Source: Alectoria sarmentosa (lineage: Eukaryota > Ascomycota > Lecanoromycetes > Lecanorales > Parmeliaceae). From it: DNA of 21,003 nt. How positions within the stretch are numbered: position 1 is the stretch's first letter; every line of letters starts with the position of its first letter. Below, in pieces: positions 1 through 8,639 of this stretch. Position numbers and translations under genes: made by a program. The stretch spans positions 1 through 21,003 of the forward strand of contig WOGZ01000465.1 of assembly GCA_009733775.1 (NCBI GenBank). The letters are read 5' to 3'. A model generated the notes under the pieces. That model saw only the letters and a list, made by a program, of their open reading frames with translations, did no database searches and was not told the origin of the DNA.

Positions 1-248
1 CATGGCCATACCCACTGCAACCACATGATCATGGCCGTACCCACTGCAACCACATATCCATGGCCGTACCCACTGCATCCACATACATGGTCATGGCCGT
101 ACCCACTGCAATCACATGGTCATGGCCGTACCCATTGCAGCCACATAATCATGGCCGTACCCACTGCAACCACATGGCCATGACCATCGCAACCACATGA
201 TCATGGCCGTACCCACCGCAGCCGCATGGCCGTACCCACTGCAACCAT
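1..248. repeat. 29-bp minisatellite array
   Basis: Seen directly: units starting CATGGCCGTACCCACTGCA recur at about 1, 30, 59, 92, 121, 150, 202 and 225, mostly every 29 bp, with a variant unit at 173 and small length changes. The array is far richer in G+C than everything after position 500 and shows little C>T erosion. No function can be assigned. Short open frames crossing it on the minus strand are repeat artefacts. Confidence 0.9.
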
Positions 249-263
249 GTTATTATTAAATAT

Positions 264-373
264 CGGATAAACAGCGGATGGGTATCGGATGGATAACGAA
301 TGAGTATCGAATGGGCAGCGAATGAACAGCAGTTGAGCATCGGCTGCTCAACCGCTGGGAATCGGATGAAAAT
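264..373 (+). repeat. 11-bp minisatellite, forward arm
   Basis: About ten consecutive 11-bp units of the form CGGATGGGTAT or CGAATGGGCAG run from 264 to 373. The phase is kept while the units drift. The reverse complement of the same unit forms a second array at 396-472, so the two arms make an imperfect inverted repeat around a 22-bp centre. Frames read through the array are low-complexity and not gene-like. Confidence 0.8.
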
Positions 374-395
374 CCATCACTTTTCATTAAAACTG

Positions 396-472
396 CCAGC
401 CGCTGCCCAGCCGTTACCCAGCCGCTGCCCAGCCGCTGCCCATCCGATTTCCATCCGATGTTCATCCGATAT
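396..472 (-). repeat. 11-bp minisatellite, inverted arm
   Basis: Seven 11-bp units of the form CCAGCCGCTGC or CCATCCGATGT fill 396-472. They are the reverse complement of the units at 264-373. The outer ends (ATATCGGAT at 260 and ATCCGATAT ending at 472) are perfect complements, so the pair could fold as a long imperfect hairpin. Confidence 0.8.
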
Positions 473-501
473 AAGACTCACGAGACAGACACAGTACTTA
501 G

Positions 502-749
502 TATTCTTTTAAACATATTCGCCACGATGTCTCATATAAAAAAATTCACTTTTTAACGAAAAATCGTTTTCTAACAAATTTATTTGCAGGTCATTTAATG
601 TATATCAAAAATTGATCGACACATAATCGAAAAATATATGTGAAAATTATATTTCGATTAAATGAAAAAGTTTTGAATTGTATATACATATATACGATTA
701 ATTGCAAAACTTATAAAGTTATTTTAAAGAATTAATATTTAACAATAAT
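502..749 (-). mobile_element. Truncated Ty1/copia 3' fragment (RNase H end)
   Basis: This segment aligns without gaps, at a constant offset of 8149, with 8651-8898, which is the distal end of pol in the copia element C. Differences are mostly transitions. Similarity stops abruptly at both edges: on the left against minisatellite-flanking DNA, on the right at about 749. The C copy reads, on the minus strand, as the end of a copia RNase H domain (see 8640-9920). It is therefore a relic of a second copia copy. The right edge may mark where element A inserted, but no LTR start is recognisable there. Confidence 0.8.
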
Positions 750-2244
750 CCTTATAAGCGTACTTTACATTTTTAATAAAGTTAACTTTTTTTAACATTA
801 TATTTCTTTAATATTATTTAATTAAACTTAACGTGATTTAATAAAAACATTTATTTTTATATAAATGTCTCTTTTTTATATATATATTTTCTTTTCACTT
901 AATTATCTTCTTTAATACATTTATATAATATAATTTTATATTAATTTTAACATTATAATTAAATTATTTCATTTATTTCATTCGTATTAATTAACGAATT
1001 TAAAAAATCGTGTTGATAAAAACTTTATCAAGATATAAAAATTATTAAAATATCGTATTTTTGAATTAAATCATTTATGGTAATTGAAATTCGAATAACT
1101 CGCATCGAGATAGCGATTCGTTTTATTAATAATAACGAATATAAAGAAAATATTACAACATTCGTTTAATTAACGAATCGAAAGAAATAATCACATATTA
1201 ATTTTATATAACTTAAGTTAAAATAAAATCGATTATATTATTCGAAAAATCATTATTAAAGATATTTAAATCTTTCACGACATTATTATCGAACAAAAAA
1301 TCACGATTTTATAATCTTTTAAAGTTTATTTTTTTCATTTCGCATTATCAAGTTTTCTTACACGAAGTCGACGATGATATAATAAATATTTTTTACATAA
1401 GTGACGGAATTAAAAAGTCGTTATTTAATTAACACATTGTTTTTACGAAAATTTAATAAATGAATAAACGATTAAATAGCACCCTTTATCATTTTTTATA
1501 TATTAAATCAAATTTCTTTATTATACGAAAATCGTTAAACACATCAAGTGAAAAATGTTAAAATTTTTCTTTATCATAATATTTTTTAATATTATATCTT
1601 TTAAAGTATTTAAACCTCTCTTCTTTTTTCTCTCTTTTATTTTCTTTTTCATTAATAATCTTTATCGAAATGAAAAGAAAAAATCACATGCAAAGTTTCT
1701 TAAACAAAATTAAATCACGTCGTATTTTAATTATATTCGAGAATCTCTTTAAGCAACATGATACGTTAAATTTATAATATATTTTTATCAATAAACAGCT
1801 ATTACATTGAGCGAAAATTAGATTTAAGAAGTTTTTTGATATGCTAAATCAATTTCGTTTTGAACGAGACGAATTTCGTAAATACTTAATTCGTTTTCAT
1901 AAATTATTATCGATAAAAACGATGTCATAAATTTTTTATATTAATTTAAGTTTATGATTAAGCAATTGAATAACATCGTTCGTAATTAATAAAAATAAGT
2001 GATACAATTACAACGAAAGATTAATGTAATAAAATTTCAATCATTGAAGAAGAATTTAAAGAACGAACTTTTTTATAATAAATTTAAGAATCGATTTGTA
2101 TCAAAAAAGAATAAGTTTTTTAAATTATCTAATTTTTTTGTCTTTACGAATGAAAAGAGTTTTATATAAAATGATTAATCTTTCAAAATGAATCATAAAT
2201 TCATTATCAATTATGATTAATATTTTATTGTTGAATTCAAGTTA
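750..2244. other. A+T-rich stretch, 5' part of element A, nothing resolved
   Basis: About 1.5 kb of degenerate A+T-rich DNA with stops in all frames. By position it should hold element A's 5' LTR, leader and gag start. I could not find a TG...CA boundary, a primer-binding site or a conserved motif, and no second copy lies in the window to align against. Confidence 0.5.
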
Positions 2245-2934
2245 GTTTATGTCATTTTTAAATTAAAAGAAAAAGCTTTAAAATAAATCATAAGACGTCG
2301 ATTAAAAAATTGTTTAAATTTATTTCAATTTTATAAAAAAATAATGAATGATTTGATCGACATTTACGAAGACTTTAATTGATAAAACAATGCGAAACGT
2401 CAATATGACTCATTTTAACAAGATATTATATTTTTCATAAAATTTTACGTCGATTTCATTCGACTTAATCAGGTTATCGATAAAAACAAAAATAATATAA
2501 TATAACATTTACGTTTGAAGATTCGTGAAGGTTTACGAAAAAATTGAAATGCATATGAAAATTTCAGCGAATTAATATTTATTAAAAAGTATTTGCGAAA
2601 ATTGAATAACATTCAGCGTGTTAAATATAAAAAAAAGTTTAAAATATTCACATTTAAAATTACATTTTCAGCAAAAAAATTAATTATTTTAATAACGAAA
2701 ATCATTCGCATTATAATAGCATTTATAAAATTTATTATATCGATCTCATTTATCAAAATTAAAATCGAAATCGATGTTAAAGAGTTTATATGTTATGATT
2801 ATAATCAAATTAAACACATTAAGCGTAATTGTTTTCAATCGAACAAAAAAGTTATTCGAATATATGTTATAAAAATAAATAATAACGACGACGATGATTT
2901 AATAAACCTTTCGAATAATTCGAAAAAAGGTTAA
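2245..2934 (+). pseudogene. Element A gag relic with eroded CCHC zinc knuckle
   Basis: Gag would form the nucleocapsid of the retrotransposon particle. In frame 1, ignoring stops, the segment reads as a gypsy-type Gag: an IYEDFN-like stretch near 2360, then NAKRQYDSF, FYVDFIRLNQ and LRLKIREGL. The stop-free part from 2593 ends in a Lys-rich tail and a nucleocapsid knuckle, CYDYNQIKHIKRNC. The spacing C-x2-C-x4-H-x4-C is exact, but the second Cys is Tyr (TGT>TAT), a G>A change. Internal TAA and TGA codons replace expected Gln and Trp. The true start cannot be placed. The family assignment rests on motif order and the knuckle. Confidence 0.8.
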
Positions 2935-3894
2935 TTTTTTTCAAAATCATGATAAAAGATAATACGAACGTGTGTTTAACGAATATTTTAAATAATTTCT
3001 TAACACGACGTTTCTTTTAAATAACAATTACGTTATTATTACAAAATCGATAAATAACGTTTATAAATTCTTTTATAAATTGCGAATGCATCGAGATTTA
3101 TATCGTTATTAATGAAATCATCGTATTTAAAATATATAAACGTTTATAAATCGAGCTTTATTTTCTTTTTAAATCAAAATTATTACGAAATTATGATAAG
3201 CGATTATTTAAACAATTTATCACTCATTATCTCTTATTTACTTTAAATATATACGATTATAAAAAAAGATTTTATTTTATTCTTATCACTTCGTTAGAAT
3301 AACACGATTTGATTTTCGAAAAATTATGAATAAATAAACATGAAGTCGTACTCGATATGTTGAAAGATAAAATGTTATTTATATTTAAACGATATAAATA
3401 TGATAATAACAAGACATTAACATTTAAGAATTTATCGTTTTTATCAAAAACATCATTTGTTGTTATTACACGACCTTTTAAATTTATTATTAAAAATGAA
3501 TTTAATAAAGATAATTTCGATATGAATTATTTCAAAGACATTTCAAATAGAAAAAAAATCGATATCAACATTTAAGGCATTCAAAGAAAAAATGTTTAAA
3601 ATGTTTAATTTTATCGATATTATTGAAATTAACGTATCGATTTATTATTATTTAATTCGAAACAAAGAAAACAAGCTCTTTTTTTTGACAATGAATAAGA
3701 TTTATAATATTTTTAATGAATCTTTTAAGGTTGTATCATAATTGTAACGAGATAATCGCATATCGATTAATAAATCATATTTATACGACTTCGAAACCAA
3801 ATATAAAAGATGCTGTGAATTATATATATCGAAAGACGCTCAAATCAATAATGCTAAAATTCTCATTTCTCAAAAAATGCTTAATAAACTTTTT
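2935..3894 (+). pseudogene. Element A protease and protease-RT linker zone, relic
   Basis: This lies between the gag knuckle and RT, where gypsy elements encode the aspartic protease and a linker. No D-S/T-G active site is readable. A 72-codon stop-free run (3357-3575, frame 3) and a 60-codon run (3716-3898, frame 2) are in sense with the element. Around 3660-3720 the translation includes NKENKLFFLTMNKIYNIF, resembling the linker that precedes RT in fungal gypsy polyproteins. The 3716 run ends as the RT frame takes over in another phase, so small indels are likely. Assignment is by position and partial resemblance. Confidence 0.5.
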
Positions 3895-4510
3895 ATGAAT
3901 TATCATAATTATATAAATGTTTTTGATAAATCATAAGCGAACGTATTATTTTCACATCGTTTTTATAATCATAAATTGAAATTCGATAAAAGAATAAACA
4001 AAAATGCATTATTTAAAAATCGAATTTATTTATTATTAGATTATAAATTCGAACAAGTTAAGAAATATTTAAACGAACATTTGAGAAAAGAATTTATCGT
4101 ATTTAATTATGCTTTATTTGTTTCATTTATTTTATTTATTGAGAAATCAAATGAAGATTTGCGATTTTATATAAATTATCGAAAGCTGAACGCTATCATT
4201 AAAAAAAATCGATATTTTATTTCATTAATAAATGAAATTTTAACAAAAATACAAAATTGCAAATATTTTATACGACTTAACATTATTATTATTTTCAATA
4301 AATTTCGAATGCATTTAAATAATGAGAACTTTATTATATTTTTTATATTTTTTAAAATATACAAATATCGAGTGCTTTCATTTAAATTAATAAATAACTT
4401 TATTATTTATTAACAATATATGAACGACATTCTCTTCGAGTATTTAAATAACTTTTATTAAACATATTTAAACGATATTTTTATTTACAATAAAATTAAA
4501 AAGAAATACG
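3895..4510 (+). pseudogene. Element A reverse transcriptase relic
   Basis: Reverse transcriptase of Ty3/gypsy type, frame 1. Landmarks in order: NVFDKS near 3910; KKYLNEHLRKEFIVFNYA (usual form 'LREYLDENLKKGFIRPS'); LRFYINYRKLNAI, the conserved 'LRfcVDYRkLNaiT' block; ISLINEIL; FIRLNIIIIFNKFRM, where the first catalytic Asp of the 'LDL..A(Y/F)' block is Asn; and a stop at 4411-4413. Past that stop the same frame continues with MNDILFEYLNNF and then YLND at 4465-4476, the YxDD box with its first Asp changed to Asn. The 145-codon open run 3976-4413 is a chance survivor, and the enzyme is inactive as it stands. Confidence 0.93.
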
Positions 4511-5006
4511 TGTTTAATATATTCGATTGATTTTTTAAAAATTATGAGAGATTGATTTATAGATAAACATTCTTAAATGCGAATTTCATATATAAAAAAT
4601 CAAATTTTTAGACTTATTAATATTTATCGATGAATTATAAATAAATTTGATTAAGATATAAATCGTCGTCGATTAAATATAATTTATGAATCTAAAGCAA
4701 ATATAAACCTTTATCGACTTTTATAATTTTTATAAAAGGTTTATAAAAAACTTCTCGAAGATAATCAAATCGATGATTCGTTTTATAAGAAAAAATGTTA
4801 TTTACGAATGATCATTCGCTTATCAAAAGACCTTTATTTAATTGAAAATTAACGTTATATAAGTTTTTATTTTGCGGCATTTCGATAAATTTAAAAAAAC
4901 AATTTTAAAAACGAATTTTTTCGATTATATCAACGAAAGAATATTATTATAATATGATAATAAGAAAGTATTACATTCAATAATTTTTTATAACAAAAAC
5001 TTAACT
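4511..5006 (+). other. Element A RT-RNase H connection, degenerate
   Basis: About 500 bp of A+T-rich DNA with many stops in each frame. By position it holds the thumb and connection region of element A's RT. The reading phase changes from frame 1 (YLND box) to frame 3 (RNase H at 5007) within it. I see no motif good enough to place the indel. Confidence 0.5.
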
Positions 5007-5300
5007 TCGATCGAGTGCAATTATCAAATTTACGATAAAAAATTATTCGTTATTATTCGATGTTTAAAACATTAACGATTTGAATTAAAATGTATCGACA
5101 TTTCGATTAAGATATTCACGAATCATAAAAATTTTATATATTTTGTTGAAAAATGTGACTTGAATCGTCGTTAAATTAAATATTTCGATATATTGTTCGA
5201 ATATAATATTAAAATCATTTATCGTTCGAAATCACAAAATTTCAAAATTGATGTTTTCATTCGAATAATTAAATACAAATTTGTCGATTTTATAAATAAA
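5007..5300 (+). pseudogene. Element A RNase H relic
   Basis: Frame 3 from 5007 reads SIECNYQIYDKKLFVIIR, matching the gypsy RNase H block 'SPAECNYEIYDKELLAIVR'; the catalytic Glu of YDKE is Lys (G>A). It is followed near 5110 by IFTNHKNFIYF, the 'TDHKNLeYF' block with Asp>Asn, and near 5225 by IIYRSKSQNFKIDVFIR, the 'YRPGKqNgkADALSR' end of the domain. Order and spacing fit the family. The domain would remove RNA from the RNA:DNA hybrid during replication; here its catalytic acids are mutated. Confidence 0.88.
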
Positions 5301-5499
5301 CGATTTAAACAATAACATTAAATCATTTTTATATTAAATCGTTTAAATCTCGATAATATCGAGTTCGAAATTAATATTATTAATAATTTTTTTTATTATA
5401 AAGTGTTCGAAGCGAATAAAGTCGATAACGAATATAACGAAATACGCGAGACAATTATTAATGATAAAGAGAAGTTGAAAGATATTATATTCAATAAAT

Positions 5500-5905
5500 A
5501 CGTTATTACGAACGATATTCTTTGTTATAAAAATCGTTTATAAATATTTAAATTTATGTACACGATTACGATTTAAAAAATATACGATCAATTTGCATAT
5601 GATTATTCAAAAGTCGCTTATATATATGAATTATTTAAACGAAAATATTATTAAAGGGGTATGAGAACGATAATCGTTATATATATTAACAATTATTACA
5701 TTTATAAAAAAATCAAAGCTTTTAAACATCGCGAACATAATTTATTATAATTATTCTCAATTTCACAAAAACGTTGATAAAACATTTTTATAAATTTCAT
5801 CGTCGATCTCTTATTATCAAAAGATTATAACGTTATATGAATTATAATTAATCGTTTAATTAAGAAACGTCATTACGTATTATGCACGACGAAAGATAAT
5901 AACAT
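5500..5905 (+). pseudogene. Element A integrase, N-terminal part (split by element B)
   Basis: Frame 3. From 5511 NDILCYKNRL is the usual 'g.L.ykdRlyVP' entry to the integrase zinc-binding domain; KIYDQFAYDYSKVAYIYEL then matches the 'iHD.paaGHpGv.rT.eLl' block with both zinc His codons read as Asp and Tyr contexts, followed by RKYYYKGV. Near 5845 INRLIKKRHYVLCTTKD matches the core block 'VDRLTKmrHyipc'. The frame breaks at 5905, where element B begins. The next residues of the integrase are found at 20897. Confidence 0.9.
5901..5905. repeat. Target-site duplication AACAT, left copy (element B)
   Basis: AACAT directly precedes the 5' LTR of element B. The same five bases directly follow its 3' LTR at 20892-20896. 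Five-base duplications are typical of LTR-element integration. Joining 5905 to 20897 restores a continuous integrase frame. Confidence 0.92.
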
Positions 5906-6077
5906 TGTTACGGCGAGCATATAGACTTGGCAAGGTACCTGCCTTGCCAAAAAGGTTTACCTATCAAGAAAATACCTCGACAAAATTCTTAACTCAGCAT
6001 TATAAATAATTAAATTTTTAAATAAAAAAAATCAAGTTTATTACATATCACGACCTTATTTTCATATTGTTATTATA
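5906..6077 (+). repeat. Element B 5' LTR (172 bp)
   Basis: Starts TGTTACGGCGAGC and ends TTATTATA, probably a C>T-mutated TTATTACA. It aligns end to end without gaps with 20720-20891. I counted 30 differences, 29 of them transitions. This copy is the less eroded of the two, keeping a G+C-rich stem-loop at 5927-5950 that the other copy has lost. The promoter and poly(A) signals could not be placed with confidence. Confidence 0.93.
5927..5950 (+). promoter_or_regulatory. Stem-loop in element B 5' LTR
   Basis: TTGGCAAGG (5927-5935) and CCTTGCCAA (5942-5950) are perfect inverted copies around a 6-base loop. The 3' LTR has the matching region disrupted by G>A and C>T changes on both arms. Its role is unknown; position in the LTR would allow a role in RNA structure or in protein binding. 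Confidence 0.6.
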
Positions 6078-6254
6078 ATATAATAATAACACTTTTTTTT
6101 GATGTTAATTAATTATCAAGAGATTTTAAAAGTTTCTTTATCAGATCGTTTCGTTAAATAAATTTTAACGTTGACGACGTCTGTTGCGTGCTCATTTAAT
6201 TTCAAATTCAAAAAATTATTATATTATATTTAAATTTTTTAATAAGATTTCAAG
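6078..6254 (+). other. Element B leader between 5' LTR and gag
   Basis: Short A+T-rich leader. The bases right after the LTR should hold the primer-binding site, but no match to a tRNA 3' end or to the element's own 5' end can be claimed after mutation. Confidence 0.4.
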
Positions 6255-8159
6255 ATGATTTTTTTAAACTTTGTTCATAATCTTATTTTAATATTAAATC
6301 TCATTTTCAAAGAAATTGTTATTCTTGATTTTCAACTGTCGGATTTTTTTCAAAATGATCATTTTTATAAGAATTTATTTGACGATAACATTCGTCGATT
6401 GATAAATTATATAATTATAATTAATTTTCGACTTTTTCAGATTAATCGAGGAATTTTTTTAATAAAAAACGAACGTGTTAAAACAAGATCTTAATTCGTT
6501 AAATCAAATTAATCATTTAATTGAGCCTTTAACAAATCAATTTTTCATGTTATTTTTAAAAAATTTGAATATAATATTGAGATTTTGCGAAGATTTTAGA
6601 ATTTTTTTTTTACGAAATCAACGTTTTACATTTTATTAACGATTATTTTATTGATAACGTCAAATTTTTTAATGAATCTTAAAGATTTTATAAAAGTAAC
6701 GTTTATTAATAAAACGATTTATTTATATTCAATTGAATCAAAAAATCAAATAAATCTCAACGATTTTCAAATATAAGCGATTATTATTATTATTGTTTTC
6801 GCAGCAATTGTTTAATATATATATGATAATTTATTTTTATAAAAACCTTTAAAACGATAAAATTTTCCGAGAAATAACGATTTCGATGAAACAAAATTGA
6901 GATAATCAAGATGAAATTTTAATAACATCAAATTCTTCAATTCGATATATAAAAACAAATCGATGATTTTTAAAGTCTCGATCATAAAATATATTTTTAA
7001 AAAAACTTATTTTCGTGATGTGTATTTCTTTTTAAAATATGTTTGTGATATTATAAACATTAAAAATAACGAGCTTGTTCGAATTAATCTTTGAACTTAT
7101 TTAAAAAATTCCGTTTTAAAATGATAATTAACAGAGTTTATCAATAATGATAAATGTTTAATTAAATTCGATAATAAGTTTGATAAATGAAAACGAATAT
7201 TTATAAACAAATTTAAAGCATTTATTCATGTCGTTATCAATTCACTTTTTAAAAAACGTTATATTTTTCGTGACGTTGATAATTATCAAAAATTATAAAA
7301 ATACGTTTAACGTATCCTCAAATTTATCAAAAACGCAAATTTTATTAATATAAAAAATCAAATCGATGTGATTTATAATGATTAGAATTTTGAATTAAAA
7401 CGAGATGTTCGATATTTTAAGAATAATATTAATTTATAAGATTTTTTTATCGAGCTTGATGATTTCAAACATAATTAATAAATATATGTAAACAAATATA
7501 ATAAAGAAAAAAATATCGATATCGATATCGAAAGCTTTATTTTTAAATCTTTATAATCAAATTAACAATCTTATTTTGATAATAATAATAAAAAAAATCA
7601 AAATCAATTTCAATCTCGATAATAATAAGATTTTAAATATAATTAATAACCGTTTTACGATTAATAGCTTTATTAATTTTATTATTCGTTTTTCTTTTAT
7701 TAAATCAATTTAAATGCTTATCTCAATTAATAATAATAAGGTTATGATTAATACGATTAACAATCAAATTCTTAATATCAAATTCGTTAATTTTAGATAT
7801 TATCAAAAACGCGTTAATTTTTATAAATTATCATTTCGTCAAACGAATATAATTCGACATTTTCGAATTCTCGACCTCAAACTAAAACGAATTTCCCAAA
7901 AAAAAATCAAAAATTTCCAAATCGAAATTTTCAAAAAATTTGATAATCGTAATCGCGTCTTAAAACAATTATTTATTAAACTTTCGCTGATGAGAATATC
8001 GACGATTATTATGAAAATGAATTTTAAAAAAAAAACATCGAAACGAAATTCTTATATTTCGTCGACGAAAATTAATATAATAATAAAATGTATTATAACA
8101 ATATCGATTATTCAAACGCGATCGAAAATCAGTTTTTAAGTTTCGTAAACATTAAAACC
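6255..8159 (+). pseudogene. Element B gag relic (upstream part of gag-pol)
   Basis: Frame 3 carries this reading. From 6255 there is an open run of 79 codons; then stops alternate with Gag-like blocks such as YFRDVYFFLKYVCDI (near 7010), LVRINL, YLKNSVLK followed by a mutated 'WW' position, FKAFIHVVINSLFKKRY (near 7215), YVQRILKFIKNANF and ELDDFKHN (near 7450). This matches the Gag of a fungal gypsy family whose polyprotein goes on to a C2HC finger. From about 7716 the frame turns Gln-rich (expected Gln codons often TAA), then Asp/Asn-rich, ending SFVNIKT at 8159, where element C is inserted. A 141-codon open run in frame 1 (7714-8139) overlaps this part and is a shadow. Confidence 0.8.
8155..8159. 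repeat. Target-site duplication AAACC, left copy (element C)
   Basis: AAACC directly precedes the LTR at 8160 and is repeated at 15779-15783 directly after the other LTR. Joining 8159 to 15784 brings gag and zinc finger of element B into one frame. Confidence 0.92.
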
Positions 8160-8303
8160 TGTCAAAATATGGAGTAGAACACTTAGTTGTATTGCTCTAA
8201 AAGTATTACGAAAGAAAGAGCGATTTATGTACGGGCGCATTAAGTGCATATTAATGCGCACGTGACCGCCAAGACTTGACGTCACGTGACCCGAATTTCA
8301 ATA
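8160..8303 (-). repeat. Element C 3' LTR (144 bp)
   Basis: Plus-strand ends TGTCAAAATAT and TTTCAATA, the latter being TTTCAACA with one C>T change. It aligns without gaps to 15635-15778 with 15 differences, every one a transition. On the minus strand it keeps CACGTG (8259-8264), TGACGTCA (8277-8284) and an overlapping second CACGTG (8283-8288). This copy is slightly less eroded in its distal half than the 5' LTR. Confidence 0.95.
8259..8288. promoter_or_regulatory. E-box / CRE palindrome cluster in element C 3' LTR
   Basis: CACGTG at 8259-8264, TGACGTCA at 8277-8284 and CACGTG at 8283-8288 lie within 30 bp. These are the classic palindromic targets of bHLH (CACGTG) and ATF/CREB bZIP (TGACGTCA) factors. 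All three are also intact in the other LTR. Binding is inferred. Confidence 0.6.
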
Positions 8304-8312
8304 TTCCCCTTC
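8304..8312 (-). promoter_or_regulatory. Element C polypurine tract
   Basis: On the minus strand GAAGGGGAA directly abuts the 3' LTR start. This is the expected site and composition for the plus-strand primer of reverse transcription, and it independently fixes the element's orientation. It is strikingly intact in such A+T-rich DNA. Confidence 0.8.
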
Positions 8313-8338
8313 GCTCGAATCTTTTTAAATCTGAATTT

Positions 8339-8514
8339 CGGGTTATAAGAATGAAAATCAGCGTCGAATAACAAAAGTGAATCGTAACGTCGGGTTATAA
8401 TCGTGAAAATTAACGTCGAATAGCAAAAATGAATCGGAGCGCCGGGTTATAATCGTGAAAATTAACGTCGGGTAACAAAAGTGAATCGGAGCGCCGGGTT
8501 ATAGGTGTGAAATC
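8339..8514 (-). repeat. 52-bp tandem repeat in element C 3' untranslated region
   Basis: Units beginning CGGGTTATA start at 8339, 8391, 8443 and 8495: three full 52-bp copies and a partial fourth. They lie between the end of pol and the polypurine tract of element C. The units are more G+C-rich than the surroundings. Copies 2 and 3 are closest to each other. Function unknown. Confidence 0.9.
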
Positions 8515-8639
8515 ATTTTATATTTTTTTATCACTTTTTATATTTCTTAAGACACTCAAATTTCAAAACATAAGATTTGAAACTCGCGATGTTTAAAATC
8601 GGATAAAAATAGTGAAAATTCGAAGAAAAATCGAATTTT

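Larger units (their letters stand above)
750..5905 (+). mobile_element. Element A, Ty3/gypsy retrotransposon, left part
   Basis: The oldest of three nested elements, on the plus strand. Recognisable order: gag (about 2245-2934), protease and linker zone (2935-3894), reverse transcriptase (3895-4510), RNase H (about 5007-5300), integrase zinc-binding domain and core start (5500-5905). This is the Ty3/gypsy order. The integrase is cut at 5905 by element B and resumes at 20897. Coding lies in frame 1 through RT and frame 3 from RNase H onward, so at least one indel lies between about 4510 and 5007. Start 750 is only the first base after the copia fragment. The 5' LTR could not be delimited and the 3' end is outside the window. 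Confidence 0.85.

Noticed and set aside
1..248. CRISPR-like array of 29-bp repeats
   Set aside because: The units are directly adjacent with no unique spacers, and the setting is eukaryotic; it is a minisatellite.
149..512. Open frames of 63-70 codons on both strands across the minisatellites
   Set aside because: They are low-complexity products of tandem repeats with conflicting frames and no domain.
4176..4364. Minus-strand 62-codon open frame
   Set aside because: Antisense shadow of element A's reverse transcriptase.
5881..5930. Integrase of element A running on through NIVTA into 5906 and beyond
   Set aside because: The frame seems to continue for a few codons into the LTR by chance, but it soon meets stops and the sequence from 5906 is duplicated at 20720; the real continuation is at 20897.
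7714..8139. 141-codon open frame as a separate gene
   Set aside because: It is frame 1, while the gag frame of element B that joins the zinc finger across element C is frame 3. It is an off-frame shadow of a Gln-rich Gag segment.
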